From Sophora flavescens (Eukaryota > Streptophyta > Magnoliopsida > Fabales > Fabaceae), in contig CM061070.1 of assembly GCA_030762895.1 (NCBI GenBank), positions 76,805,804 through 76,869,803 on the forward strand: a stretch of DNA of 64,000 nt, written 5' to 3'. Within the stretch, counting starts at the first letter, position 1; every line of letters starts with the position of its first letter. Position numbers and translations under genes: made by a program. The notes under the pieces are model-generated. The model worked only from the letters and a program-made list of their open reading frames with translations, made no database searches and was not told the origin of the DNA. This document shows, piece after piece, positions 44,101-56,678 of this stretch.

Positions 44101-47100
44101 TGCATCATCTTCTCTTGACGTGGAGGTAACATTTGCCTCTGCCTTCGCCTCATGATTCTTCGATGCACTCTTGCACTGATTTTTGTAGTGCGGGGTCTTT
44201 CCACAATTCCACCACTCGACATTCTTCGAGCTATTGGAACTACGGTGATTTCTGGACTTGGACCTCCTGTCCCTCGATTTTTCGCGTCCATTTCCTCTGG
44301 TTGAATTTCTTCCTCTTGACTCTGTGTGCAACACTGAAGAGGTTGACGATTCACCCGACTCTCTCCGTCGGATCTCTTCACTGAGAATCAGATCACGAAC
44401 ATCATTAAATTTCAACTTGTTGCTTCCCGATGAGCTACTCACAGTAGTGTGAGAGCATTCGACTTTTTCTCGGTAGGGAAGACAAAAGTATCAATGCTCG
44501 TACTTCTTCATCAAACTCAATTCCAACTGAACTCAACTGGGTTGTGACTGTATTGAGTTCATTGAGATGTTGCGCAGTCGATACGCCTTCTGTCATACGT
44601 AAATTGAACAACCGCCTCATCAAATGAACTTTGTTTGAGGCCGACGGCTTTTCATACATACTAGAAAGGGCTGCCATAAGACTCGCCGTGGTCTTTTCTT
44701 TTGCAACGTTAAAAGCAACATTGCGGGATAATGTCAATCGAATAACTCCAAGGGCTTGTCTGTCAAGAAGAGTCCAATCTTCATCCTTCACACCCTCTGG
44801 TTTCTTTTCTTGGAGAGGTTGATACAGCTTTTTCTGATACAGATAATCTTCAATCTGCATTTTCCAAAAGCCAAAGTCCGCACTATCGAACTTCTCAATT
44901 TTCACCTTTCCTTCATCTGCAGCCATCACTCCAACTCAAATCTGACTTCCTCAGGATCGTTTCTGACAATTTGTACGAACCGCCGTGTTTTAGAACACCT
45001 TCGTGGATAATTTGGTGTCGCCAACCGAATTTCACTATTCACAAAATTTACTATTTATGTGAATAATACCTTTGTAAAAAATTGACAGAAATAATCACCA
45101 AAGCTCTTGATACTAATTATTGGGAAAATACACAATTTTCCTAAATCAGATTTGTGAAAAAACGAAATAAATGTGGAATAATAACACACAACATTTATAA
45201 CGGAGTTCGGCCAGTAATGCCTACGTCTCCGGGCTGCTGCAGATATTTTACTCAAAAGGAAAATATACAAAGTGTTTACAAAACACTCACAACCCACAAC
45301 CGAATTACACCCAGAAAAAATAAAGGTTTTATTTCTAAGTTTTTTTTCTCTCTCTGGTTATTCTCTCTCTTGTTGGGATTGCTTCTCTCTCTGACAAACG
45401 ATGGTATTTATAGGTGCAAAAGTTCACCTTTTTACCACACGTTTTTGACAACCAAAACAAGCTGCACTTCCTATCTTTCCTCAACAAAAAACTTATAATA
45501 GTTCCATAACTATTGCAACCTCATTTCCGTTGTCAACAAAATAGTGAAGAAACCTCTTAAAATAAAAACGTATAACTCTTTAATACAACAACATCCGGGA
45601 ATTTTCCCATTAGGTGGGATCAGATACATGGATCAAAAGGTGACATAATATTCTATTGTAACTCGTATATAGACAAACCATTGACTTCTAAATCCTTCTT
45701 AACGATTTCATCTATAGTTTTCTCGGTCTCCCTCTACCTCTAGTGATTGGGCTACCATCCATCTGATCTACTCCCCTTACTAGGGATTCTACAGGTCTTC
45801 TTCCACATACGTCCAAACCACCTAAGGCAAGATTCTATCGTGTTTTTACAATAGGTGCTACCTCGATTCTCTAATGTAATAATTCCTAATCCTTTATTAT
45901 CTAGTATGTTTACTCATCCAGCACAACATTCTCATTTCTATTACATTGAGCATCTTCTCTTGTTGACCTTATACCGCCTAAAATTCAGTCCCATACAACA
46001 TCGCAAGTCTTGTTATCGTGCAATAAAATTTTCTATTTAACTTGGGCAGTACCTTTTTATCACATAAAACACCCAAGGCTCTCCTCCATTCCATCCAGCT
46101 CGTTTGAGTCATATGGTTTACTTCTCCCTCTATTTCTTCGTCATTTTGTATGATGGACCCAAGATGAAAGGTCTCCAACTTTCACCTTTAAAAGGTAGGA
46201 GTGATGCGCTTCTTGATAAACTTTCATTCCATATACTTCGTCATACTTTAACGTAAAAGAAAGTCGCGTGTTTCCAAAATTTGTCTCCACAACTTTAACC
46301 TCCCATTTATTTCCTCTCTCGACTCTCCAACTAGGATTATACCATAGGGGCTCAAAGTTAACCCTTGGTGCAACATATAGTTATAGGAAAATCTTCTTTG
46401 GCCCCACTAGTCGTGACTCTCTCATACATATCTTTGATAGCACGAATATAGGCAATATGAACTCTTTTCTTCTATAGGGCCTTCCACAAAACCTCACTAA
46501 GCATATTGCTTACATGATCGACCTCCTGAGCATAAAATCAAACTAATTTGCAATAATGGTAGTCTTTTGTCCTAATCTTTGCTAAATCACCCTCTCCCCT
46601 AGCTTCAAAAAAAGGCTCATGAATTTAATCCTCCTATAATTTACACAATTTTGCATACTTGCAATGTTCTTATAAACAAGGATTGAAGTGCTTCTCCTCC
46701 ACTTGCCCAACATTTTTTTAGACCTCATAATTTCGTTAAAAAACTTAGTCATACAACTAATGTCCTTCTCTCCAAGACACTTCCACACCTCAATAGGCAT
46801 ATATTATTTGGCCCAACTGCTTTGCCATTATCCATCATTCTCAAACCTTTTACCTCGTGCTCCCGAATTCTACGAAAAAAGTATAATTTTGGTCCTCCTC
46901 TCTTGTGTATAGCTTATTAGAGCGTGATTAAATTTCACATCCTTGATTAAATAGTTTGTGGAAATAGTTATTCCATCTTTCCTTGATATCTTGTCCAAAG
47001 ACGTTACCTTCTTCATCCTTCATGCATCTCACTCGGCATTGTCTTTCTTTCCTTACCTTTCGGAGGCCTATAAATAGTTTTCTCTCCATCTTTGGTGCCT

Positions 47101-50100
47101 AAGGATTGTATAACCCATCAAAAGCTTTAGCCCTCTCTTCACCCACTACCTTGTTAGTCTCTTTCTTAGCTACCATATATTTTCCCCATTTCCCAGCATT
47201 TTTACATAATGATAATGCTTAACATTCCATTTGAACCTGAATTTTATCTAGCACACTTGCCTCCAACCACTGGGATTCTTTACGCTCAAGTCAAAAGCCT
47301 CCTCATTTCCGCCAAGTGTCTCTTTTGCTAAAAAAACATATAAACAACTAAATTTGAAGTTGATTAGTCACTCAATCAATTCACTGAACTTCTTTCCACT
47401 CTCTATAGTAAGTCTATTTTTCATAATTCTTACGACCATATTCACTGAACTTCTGGCTACTCTCTTTAGTAAGTCTATTTATATAATTCTAAAAACCATA
47501 TTCAATAAATATGGTAGCAGAGCACGTAAATGGTAAAACAAATTGTAAGACATAACTAACCAAGATATACAAGACACAATTAGCAATTGAATAGAGGGGA
47601 AAAATACCTGCTCAACATTGTTGTAAGAGTCCTTTATAGCCTTTTCAGTCTTCAGCCGTCTGCTTCTCTCAAGACGATTGTCTTCCCTCTCCTTCTTTAA
47701 TTCATCTCTCAGTCGCTCCACATGCTTTTCAAGAATCTAGCAAACAGAAATAACAACTAAAATTAAGACACGATGGATCACACTTCACCAAAAAGGAAGT
47801 GGGTAAAAGGCTAAATAATGGTTTCAAATGAACCTGTATTCTGGTGTCCTTTTCCTCCTTCATTGCTTGTTCACCAGTTGTATCACTAGTTGACCTTTTC
47901 ACTGATATGCACCATCAAATTTTAAAAATAAATTATAGCAACGAAGCTAAAAGAAGGTAGTAAATCTTGGAATAAAAAGGGGAGAGAAGGGGGGTGATTG
48001 GGAGATCAATACATTACCTTGTTTCATTTCATCCAGTTGCCTAGACAGTTGCTGATTCTCTTTCCCTAGGTCTTCCTTTTCCCTTGTCAAAACATCCATC
48101 TTCTTCTGTAAGGATGGAAAAGGAAACAACGTACGAAAAGAAGCGATGTGATTATCAACAAAATTAATACCGGAATACAATTATAAATAGGAATACGGTT
48201 CCATTTTATGAATAAGAACTTGTGTACACCTTAAACTGAGGCATCAGTTTCCTATGCTTCTCCACTTCCAGTTTTAGGTTAGCCTGTTCAATTTACCATA
48301 ATAAAACAAATGTTTATAAAGAAAATTTTTTTCCAAAGTTTTAAGATAGAGAATAGGTTCACACCTCAACGAGCAAAATATCATTAATTCTCTTCTCCCT
48401 TTCAGTAAGTTCCTTTCTGCAGTTTGAAAGGTCTTGCTCTAGACGGGAAACTAAATCCTGCTTTTCCGAAAGATTTTTTCCATATTCCTCTATCTGAGCA
48501 TCCCTATCTCTTAGTTTATCCTGATGAGAAAAAGTGCATACAATTTATAAAATAGGCAAACCCAGTAAGATAGCAAAGCAATCTTGAATTGCTAAAAACA
48601 CCAATCTTTAATTTCTTTTGACCAAAGGACAGCCATGCAACTTGCATTGGATTGCATCTAAACCCTACATCTGTAACTTAAATCCAAGTAGTGTTTCAGC
48701 ATTAAGAATAAAAGTACTTATGAAAGCATTTATTTGAAAATGTTTTTTAGGCAAATGAAGAAATCCCATAAAATGTTAAGAAAGATCCATAACCATCTAC
48801 ATAATTAGTTGTATACAGACTACAGAGTTATGACAATGTTGAACATATTAAAAAGTCATATGCAACAAAAATCCATGACAAGATAACATAATTTACACAC
48901 ATGATGTACATAGAGAACTGCATTCTAAAGTTTTGAAGATGACAGGAAGACTGTAAAATGACAGGCCAAACATTTTCAGGGAGTAACAAACATCAACAAT
49001 AAGAAGTAAATGAACACATTGAAGATCAATTGCTAGACAACTGAAAGTCTGAAAGAGAAGCCTGAATGTAAATTCATATGAACAAGTATTATAACAACCT
49101 GCAAATCTCTAACAAGTTTCTTCATCCGATCATAATCCTCCACATCAACATTCTTACTCCTTTCAAGCAACTAAAGAAAAAATAATAATAAAAAAAGTTA
49201 AAAAAGGAAGAAAGATAGAACAAGAACACAATGAAACATGGTAATAAATTTTATTTTTAGTGTCCCGAACAGCAATACCTCAATAAACTTGTGATTAATA
49301 TGGTCTTTTTCCATTTTTAGTGCTTCGATTTCATTCTTACGACCTTCCAGCTCAATTTCTCTTTGCCTCAGAAGATTCTCCAGATTCTCTATCTCAGCTC
49401 TTGCCTTTTGAGCTAATTCACGTGATTTCTAAGATGAATTCAAGTAAGTTATGTTTATTAGTAAGGAACCATGTACATGGATTTGAGTACTCCTTATACT
49501 CAATATATTAACAGGGAAATACTGCTACAATGCAACAGATGTCACACAAATATGAAAGTCAACTACCATAAACAACATGATGCTATATTACACAAAGTAA
49601 CAAATATTTTGATGGTGATATGTGCAAAAATTTGTCAGTAAAGAGGCCCCAGATAAGATAGGAAGAGCAATAAGATAAACTATTTTGTTTATAGCCCATC
49701 AGCAAGCAACAATATTTATGAATTTATTAAATTAAAATAACAAAAAAAATCGAGAACTACCAAAAAGGAAGTATACATAATTGGTATATCTGTTACCTGC
49801 CACTCCTCAAAATTGTGCTTATTTTCTTCCCTGAGCTGCATGTTGCTCTCCCGAAGTAAGTTCATTTCCCGGACCTGCCAATAATTTTCAAAAAGCAGCT
49901 CATTATTTAATTGATCATAATCATTGTTAAGAAACACTTTAAATTGAAACAGATCAGCTTGTAGTGTGATCATGAACCATGCCATGGATAATGACGAAAA
50001 GTAAATGCCGACAATAAAATTCTCAACCTGAAGCTGCAACGCTTTGAACTCTTCTTCAGTAAACAAAAATGATTTTGATTTTGCACGCTCAGCTTCTAGT

Positions 50101-53100
50101 GATGCATGCGCAGACTCTTCTGCCTTCAGAGCACTCTCAAGCTACAGAGAACCAAGAGATCCAAGAACAATATGCAATTAAATACACAAAATGAAAGCTT
50201 CTGAGACAGTCACAAGAAACTGAAAACAAAATTCAATTCTATTTGTTTTAGGACCCATCATATGCACATGGACCCTTCCCCCAACAAATATATGACATAA
50301 ATGCAGTCCAAATATCCAAGTGAGTTTGAAATTCACGCGGCATACATATAACATGAAAAAGCAAAAGACTATTGTTAATGCACCCAACAACCTCAAAAAA
50401 ATATTATAATACTCACAGAAGACTATTGTTATAGTTAAATATATGAACTGAATATTTTGTTCTGTATATTTCCATTCCAATATGACAATATATATACACT
50501 GACAATGAGATAGGAAACCTGATTCCTAGAGAACAATAACTATCTATACCAAGTCCTAGGAGAAATATACAATGAACATGAGGATATAATGGATGAGACT
50601 CCACCGTCCACATAAATTCACCGTCCATATATATTAATTATATTTAACACTCCCCCTCATGCTGGAGCATATATGTCTGATGCAACCAGCTTGTCACATG
50701 GTGAGTTGAGAAACCGACTTACAACACTGACCGGAAAAGCAAGGTCTGGTCAAGTCATGGTGAGATAATTTAACTTCCCAACTAATCTTCTATATCTGCC
50801 TGGGTCAGGATAGGGCTCCCCCTCATTAGGTAGAAGCTTTACATTTGGGTCCATAGGAGTATCAACAGGTTTACAATCTAGCATCCCTGTTTCTTCTAGA
50901 ATGTCAAGGGCATATTTCCTCTGAGAAATAGCAACACCTGTTCTTGATTGGGCTACTTCAATCCCAAAAAAGTAACATAATCCTCCGAGATCTTTGGTTT
51001 GAAAATATTTAAATAAGTGTTGCTTCAATTCCTTAATGCCTTCTTGATCATCACTTGTAATAACAATATCATCCACATACACCACAAGATAAATACGTTT
51101 ATTCAATGATGAGAATTTAAAGAATACAGAATGATCAGCCTCGCAACGAATCATGCCAAATTGCTGGATAACTTTACTGAACTTCCCAAACCAAGCGCGA
51201 GGTGACTGTTTTAAGCCATACAAGGACTTTTGTAATCTGCAAACAAGATTTGACTCCCCTTGAGCAACAAACCTAGGTGGTTGCGCCATTTAGATCTCCT
51301 CCTCCAGATCACCATGTAAGAATGTATTTTTAATATCCAGCTGATATAAAGGCCAGTGTCTCATGACAGCCATAGACAAGAACAAACGAACAGAGGCCAT
51401 CTTAGCAACGGGAGAAAAAGTATCACCATAATCCAGACCATAGATCTGAGTGTACCCCTTTGCTACCAGTCGGGCTTTCAAGTGAACCACCTGCCCATTA
51501 GGACCAACTTTAACAGTAAACACCCATCGACAACCAACGACTGATTTCCCAACAGATGACAAGGCAGATACAAAGGCACAATGGGAAGGAGATAATCGAT
51601 GGTAACTCAGAAAATTGCAAATGGGATGAGGATTAAGAGTAGAGCGTGTACCTTTACGAAGGGCGATAGGAAAGTCAGCGAAAGTGTCATGTTGGACCGT
51701 AGTGGGAGAAGCGTTTGGAGTAGGAGCTGAATCATGAGGATCAATAGTAGGTATGTCCTCCGGAGCTGTAGGAACTCGACGCTCATAAAATCTACCATAT
51801 CGTTGCAATGGAGGATCATCCTGTGGTGATGGAGCATCACAAAGAGGAAGGGGCAGGACCTGAGATGGAGTGGAGTCGGATGTAGCTGAGGTATCAGAAG
51901 AAAGTATCCTCAAAGAATGTAACATCTGCTGATACATAAAAGCAATGTGTAGAAGGAGAATAACATCGATATCCCTTCTGCACTCGAGAATACCCAAGAA
52001 AGATGCATTTAATAGCCCGTGCAGACAATTTATCACTACCTGGAGAGAGGTCATGGAGAAAACAGGTGGAACCAAACACACGAGGGGGAAGAGTATAAAG
52101 GGGATCTTTAGGAAATAAAAGAGTGAGGAATTTTATTACCCAAAATAGAGGATGACATGCGATTTCTCAAATAACAGGCAGTAAGAACAGCATCTCCCCA
52201 AAACTTCAAGGGTGCATTGGCATTTATTAAAAGAGTTCAGGCTGTATCAACAAGATGACGATGTTTGCGTTCAGCGACACCAATTTGTTGTGGTGTGTGA
52301 GGACAACTAGACTGATGTATGATGCCATGAGAACTCAGAAAGGATTTAAAAGATGTAGAGAAATATTCTTTTGCATTATCACTGCGAAAAATATGAATTG
52401 TTTTTCCAAACTGATTCTTTATTGTGGAACAAAGGGTTTGAAAAACATCAAATAACTGAGAACGATCTTTCATAAAAAATAACCAGTTACATCTTGAAAA
52501 ATCATCAATGAAAGTAACATAGTACCTATATCCTGAAACAGAAGTAACACGACTAGGACCCCAAACATAAGAATGGATAAGATCAAAAGGGGCCCTAGTT
52601 CGATTATTGACACTACTAGGAAAAGAGGCTCTAACATGTTTTCCAAGCTGACATGACTCGCAGTTCATGGTTTTCAAATGTGAGAGATGAGGGACCATCT
52701 GTTTTAACTTGTCCAAACTTGGATGACCTAGACGACGATGAAGGAGATCAGTAGAACCTGAAACAACGCATGTGGTGGAAGAGGAAGGTTGGAGGTAGTA
52801 GAGACCTCGTGATTCAGATCCAGCTCCAATCGTCTCTCCCGTGCTCCAGTCTTGTATAAGAAAGGAATCCGAATTAAAGGTAATGGAACAGTTTAAAGTG
52901 CGAGTGATTTTGCTAATAGAAATTAAATTAAAAGGACACTCGGGCACAAACAAGACTGAATTTAAAAAGGTAAGGAAGGAAGAGGTGAGGCTTGTCCAAT
53001 ACCAGCGGCCTGTGTCTTAGACCCACCGGCAAGGGTAATATGGTGAGCAGTTTTAGGGAATGACAGTTTAGAGAAAAGAGAAGGATTACCAGCTAAGTGA

Positions 53101-55454
53101 TCAAAAGCACCAGAGTCAAGAATCCAGGATCCAACAGATGCAGATTGAGAGAGACAAACTGTAGAATTACCAGTGTGAGCAATGGTGGCTGAAGAAGAAG
53201 CCTGTTGAGTGACTTTAAACTGAAGGTACTCCTGATACTCATTGGCAGTCAAAAGGTGATCCTTCTTGGGCTCAATCTTGTGTTCAACAACAGGTTCATG
53301 AGATCGAGCTATATTAGCGGTTTTATTTGGGAATCCATGTAGGGAGTAGCACCGATCTTGAGTGTGTCCATCTCGCTTACAATATGAACAATAGAGGTTA
53401 CCTTGGCCACCTCTGCCATGAACACCACCTCTACGGCCATGAGTATGACTCCAGCCCCCTCGGTTGGTTGAGTTTGAGATAAAAATCGAAGACTCTGATC
53501 CTGTGAGAATCAACTCCAATGGAAGCTACTGGAGAAGGAACTCGAAGCAATCGATCAATGAGGTCCTCCACAATAGGAATATCTGGATTGGTCAAAGTTT
53601 GATTCCGAACAGATTCAAAGTCTTTGTGAAGGCCATGAAGAACAAAAACCATAAGCATGTTATCCAACTTATCCGACATCTTTTTTGCATCATCATTCAC
53701 TAGCATCAATTTGACCTCCTCACAAATGGATTGTGCCTTGTTCAGATAGGAGGGCAAGTTAAGATCAGACATCTGCATTGTTGCCAAATTATGAATTGTC
53801 TCACATAGCCGTTGTATGTCATTAGCATAAACAGTTTGAGCCTTCTTCCAGATCTCGCAACATGTTTTGTATGGACGGAAATGCACCATTAACCTTGGTT
53901 CAATGGACTGCCACAACAATGATACAAGTCGATAATCAACCCGTTGCCATTCTTCCTTCTCAGTTGCAGCAATATCAGCAGCCTTTTTGGTGAGATGATC
54001 AGACAAACCCTGACCCAAAAACCATACCTCAATAGCATCATGCCAACTCACATAATTCTTACCATTCAACTTCTCATAAGTAATGGTGGGGGACCCATAA
54101 AAAGCAAAGGAAACCAAACTTTTCTTTGCTACCATGGAAGAGCTTCAGTGAACAAACCAAAAGAACACAAAAATACTCACTGAAAAACTGAAAAGACACC
54201 AAACAGGGGCACAATAGTAGACCCAGACACCAAACAGGGGCAAAACAGAACCGGGAGGAGACGGCGAACACGGCGAAAAAGACGATTGGGAAGGTGACGC
54301 GTGGATCACACGTGCCGGAGAGTGGAGATTTTGGCGGTGGCGCATGAGGGCGCGTGGAGGCGAATATGGAGGCGGCGCTCGGTGGGACTTCCGGTCGGCA
54401 ACTTCTGAGGTGGTTGCCGGTGTTACTCCGGTCACCGGACAACTAAAAAACAATGGGTCAGCACTGTAGCTGAACCCCAAACAAGAAGATGGGTCAGCAC
54501 TGTAGCTGAACCCCAAACAACACTAACCAGGAATGAAGAGAGCTCTCGTACCAAGTTAAATATATGAACTAAATATTTTGTTCTGTATATTTCCATTCCA
54601 ATATGACAATAAATATACACTTGACAATGAGATAGGAAACCTGATTCCTAGAGAACAATAACTATCTATATCAAGTCCTAGGAGAAATATACAATGAACA
54701 TGAGGATATAATGGATGAGACTCCACCGTCCACATAAATTCACCGTCCATATATATTAATTATATTTAACAGTTATCTGTCATGTTACAATTACAAAAAA
54801 AGACAACAAAGAAGTTTACAAAATTGAACCTGTGACTGTAATCGCAGCTTTTCTTGTTTTAACAATGAAACTTCTGTTTCGGCCTGTGAAATTAGAAAAC
54901 AGTATTAGATAACCAGGAGAAGAATATACAAATGCATGAAAAAGAGTAAATTAGCAAGACAAAGGTATTTACAATTTCTTTTGAACGTCGGAGATAACTA
55001 ATCACATTTTGAAGGCTAGCATCACCAAATGCATCTGCATTACCACTTCCAGATGAAACACCGGCAGAGTTACGCTCCTTCTCAGCCCATCGAATATGCA
55101 AAGCCTCAAGTTGGCTATGCAGTATTTTATTCTGAAGACATGTAATAAATAAAATAATAACAAATAGCATATAATGATATATAAGATAAGTAGAAAAATC
55201 ACAGCAATATGTAAGTAGTTCTATGCAAAAAAAAAAAAAAATCTATACAAATAATTTATACCAAGTTCGAAACATATGCAATTGACAAATGAGAAAAAGA
55301 CAGAAGAAATTAAAAAGGAAAACGGAGAACAACTAAATAAGGGATCCTCCATACCAGATAAAAGGAAAAATAAAACGAAAAAAATAGAGAAAAACATCAA
55401 ACCCCAATTCAGTTGCTGAGCCAAAGAAACTCAAACAATATCAATAACAGTAAC

Positions 55455-55486
<32 letters not shown>

Positions 55487-56678
55487 AAAACAGTAATAAC
55501 CCATTTCCACAGTTAGTTAAATTACATAACATTCCAGATATCATAATTTCTTGTTATCTTGAAAAAGTTCAGCAAAACCTGATATGTAAGTATATGTGAT
55601 GCTATCAAATAGTTTCCCATGAAAAAAGTTTGCTTTCGTACCAAAGCAAATAAAAAACACTTTGAAGTCATAAAAGATATTCTCAATGACCTGTTCATTG
55701 ATTTCACTGTATTTTTCCTCGGCATCATTCCTAGACTTCTCCAGTGTTGCCTTCTCCTCTTCCCACTTAGCCTTTAGTTCACTCTGTCAAACACAATACA
55801 TACATGCTATTACTTGTAGCTTAAGATTTAAAACTTAATTTCTATTTAGAACATGAAAAACAACTGATAGCAAATCATGCATCATAACAAAGCAATTGGA
55901 ACAAATTCAAAAATATTATAAACAAAAAGGAAAATTAAAGGTAAAATAGCAAGTACTCAAGGTGGAAGAGAAAGCGACATGTACACAAACATAAATAAAT
56001 GACATTTGCATCTGGTTTGGTTTTCATCACTCACATCCAGATGTCCTAATGCAAGAATAAAATAAACATTCAGTGAAATTAGCACTGTCAAAAGGTAGCC
56101 CCGGTCAATGAGGCCAGCTAAACATGTCAAGGACAGTTAGAAGTTTAGATTATACTCTCATTAACCCCAAACCAAACATGCCCAGTCCATTTTGGTCCAG
56201 AGGCAGAGGGCGGAACAGGTTGGACCAGCTTTTCATTTCAAAATATTTAAGAACAGTCAGGTACATATGAATTTGGAGGTTAGGTTTGAAACTTCGAATA
56301 TGAACAGCTGACCTACAGAAACACACCAGCCACACTTTCTCGGATCCTTTCCCACTCTCATTCCCTAGTCACGGCCATTCATCCTGGCCGGATCTCTTTT
56401 TTCTCAGCCTGTGAAAGGATGCGTTGACCCATCTTAAAAGTTGCTGCTTCCCCTGCTTAAGTCTCAAAACTCTCCCTCTCTTTTTTCTATCCTCCCAAAA
56501 TAGAGCATTGTTCTATAAGGAAACAGATAATAAAACAAAAAATGGAAACAGGAAATTTTACGTTTTCAATTTTCTGAGCATTAGCTAGTTTACGTAATTC
56601 AGATGCCTCCTCCTGCAGTAAGGCTAGAGCTTCAGATGTTTTTGTCAACTCCTGAATTGTTTCGGATTGGAGAATAAC
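35221..56678 (-). CDS. NUA: Nuclear pore anchor NUA (TPR homologue), 3' half, partial
   Basis: NUA is the plant TPR/Mlp protein of the nuclear-pore basket, acting in mRNA export and SUMO homeostasis. Sixteen exons join in frame, gene order: 56678-56562, 55783-55691, 55131-54973, 54883-54830, 50141-50028, 49874-49797, 49428-49279, 49170-49099, 48520-48365, 48283-48230, 48105-48018, 47901-47834, 47736-47608, 38770-38666, 38492-38318, 36575-35221. They encode about 988 residues. The exons from 56678 to 38666 are nearly all heptad-like coiled coil (for example QLEALHIRWAEKERNSAG, NVISYLRRSKEI). The last two give GTNVVQLLSGSN, an acidic Glu/Ser/Asp-rich region of about 400 residues, and an Arg-Gly tail (GRGRGRPSPRGRAVRGRGG). 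The Arabidopsis protein is about 2,090 residues, so roughly the first 1,100 lie past the window. Exon sequence is intact despite the large insertions in its introns. Confidence 0.93.
36592..37325 (+). repeat. Perfect tandem duplication of 367 bp
   Basis: Copy one (36592-36958) and copy two (36959-37325) read identically as far as I compared them, including short identical reading frames at 36712-36936 and 37079-37303. The unit starts TTCCATTAGCATATACAGAG. Confidence 0.95.
38105..38157. repeat. (CATA)n/(TA)n microsatellite
   Basis: CATACATACATA followed by about 17 TA units within a NUA intron. Such runs are length-variable and often mis-sized by sequencing. Confidence 0.95.
38983..39371. repeat. 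Dispersed direct duplication, period about 207 bp
   Basis: Copy one at 38983-39165 and copy two at 39190-39371 share, for example, GAATCTCTCCCTCCAAACTT and CAGCACCCTCAGCCATG. They differ by only a few bases. The 24-base spacer carries the outer end of the foldback element's left arm. Confidence 0.9.
39176..39846. mobile_element. Foldback/MITE-like element with a split left arm
   Basis: The right arm, reverse-complemented, starts AAATACCATTTTGGTCTCTT and continues CAGTTTGGTCCCTTAACTTT. The left arm gives AAATACCATTTT at 39181-39192 and then, after one copy of the 207-bp duplication, TTTGGCCCCTTTACTTATTT and CAGTTTGATCCCTTAACTTT. The arms are rich in GGTCCCTTAA phrases. No transposase is present. 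Confidence 0.7.
40117..40245. repeat. Short direct duplication, period about 102 bp
   Basis: CACGAGCAGTCTTACTACAA plus GAAAA occurs at about 40117 and again at about 40219. The second copy is followed by a short stretch ending TTGTAGTGG, so the pair could be remnants of a CACTA-type end, but this is weak. Confidence 0.6.
40380..40545. repeat. Tandem repeat, two units of 84 bp
   Basis: Each unit holds ATCACCTCAGAAATACATRA, GCTAMAATGTGTACCTTC and TTGTGGCAACTTTTGACACG. The units lie about five bases apart from being exactly adjacent, with a GGGAGGGAGTA junction. Confidence 0.85.
40640..41059 (-). repeat. 3' LTR of the Tork-like Copia
   Basis: Minus-strand ends are TGTTGACAACG...TTTCCCAACA, the canonical TG...CA form. 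Confidence 0.9.
41130..44929 (-). pseudogene. Tork-like Copia gag-pol, broken
   Basis: Domains follow the Copia order gag, protease, integrase, reverse transcriptase, RNase H. Gag begins MMAADEGKVKIEKFDSADFG at 44929 and shifts frame near 44440. The zinc knuckle reads WWNCGKTPHYKNQC, with its first Cys and central Gly lost. The protease has DSRAS where DSGAS is expected. Integrase keeps VHSDVWGP, RTDNGGEY and NGVAERMNR but shifts near 43440 and 43150. Reverse transcriptase keeps YVDDMLVAG but lacks the block around the SLYGLKQAPR motif, which was removed by an internal deletion near 42160. RNase H (41986-41130) carries a stop near 41411. These defects rule out an active element. Confidence 0.92.
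45118..45538 (-). repeat. 5' LTR of the Tork-like Copia
   Basis: Ends TGTTGACAACGG and TTTCCCAATA on the minus strand. The terminal CA has mutated to TA. Confidence 0.9.
45600..47250 (-). pseudogene. RTE-clade LINE reverse transcriptase remnant
   Basis: On the minus strand, broken frames give the plant RTE order. First comes a linker resembling ERAKAFDGLYN and KDEEGNVFGQDIKERWNNYF (about 47130-46930). Next is PIEVWKCLGEKDISCMTKFF with KWRRSTSILVYKNIASMQNC and NYRRIKFMS (46800-46600). Last is FHLGSIIQNDEEIEGEVNH with WRRALGVLCDKKVLPKLNRKF and MLYGTE (46178-45980). The catalytic region between, and the endonuclease, are missing or unreadable. It is an old 5'-truncated copy in the NUA intron beside the Copia insertion. 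Confidence 0.8.
50433..50649 (-). repeat. 3' LTR of the RNase H-less Copia
   Basis: Preceded on the minus strand by the purine-rich tract. Nearly identical to 54554-54771. Confidence 0.92.
50750..54135 (-). pseudogene. Gag-pol of the RNase H-less Copia
   Basis: Gag starts MVAKKSLVSFAFYGS (54135) and shifts frame near 53480 into the zinc knuckle CSYCKRDGHTQDRC and protease WILDSGAFDHLAG. Integrase keeps RLGHPSLDKL, FRSDNAKEYF and VAERKHRH, but the first catalytic Asp in HSDVWGP is Tyr (HSYVWGP), and the frame ends near 52240. A later frame gives GSTCFLHDLSPGSDKLSARA and then reverse transcriptase (GCRWVFTVKVGPNGQVVHLK, SLYGLKQSPRAWFGK, YVDDIVITSDD) with a stop at 51290. Pol stops near 50750, and the RNase H domain from NSPCD to the polyprotein's last residues is deleted. 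Non-autonomous. Confidence 0.92.
54554..54771 (-). repeat. 5' LTR of the RNase H-less Copia
   Basis: It is followed (minus strand) directly by the tRNA primer site. Its partner is 50433-50649. Confidence 0.92.
55454..55482. repeat. (TAA)n microsatellite
   Basis: About nine ATA/TAA units inside a NUA intron. Confidence 0.95.

Larger units (their letters stand above)
40640..45538 (-). mobile_element. Tork/TNT1-like Copia element in a NUA intron
   Basis: Two LTRs of about 420 bp (40640-41059 and 45118-45538) frame a polyprotein on the minus strand. The 5-bp duplication AAATA flanks it (40635-40639, 45539-45543). The polypurine tract reads AAGTGGGAGAT next to 41060 on minus, and the primer site TAGTATCAAGAGC next to 45117 resembles initiator methionine tRNA. 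The LTRs differ at roughly 20-25 positions, so the insertion is not recent. It lies in the same orientation as NUA. Confidence 0.93.
38771..47607 (-). other. 8.8-kb NUA intron filled with transposons
   Basis: The intron between the exons at 47736-47608 and 38770-38666 holds a 207-bp-period duplication, a foldback element, a 4.9-kb Copia element and an RTE LINE fragment. The splice sites at both ends are canonical. Without the recognised elements the intron would be of ordinary size, so it grew by insertion. Confidence 0.85.
50433..54771 (-). mobile_element. Copia element with RNase H deletion in a NUA intron
   Basis: LTRs at 50433-50649 and 54554-54771 (217 and 218 bp) differ by about three substitutions and one indel, so insertion was recent. 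The duplication GTTAT flanks the element (50428-50432, 54772-54776). The primer site TGGTACGAGAGCTC (minus, 54553-54540) and the polypurine tract ending GAGGGGGAG (minus, next to 50650) are clear. LTR starts are TGTTAAATA, but the 3' ends read TTTAACT, not CA. It is oriented like NUA. Confidence 0.93.
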
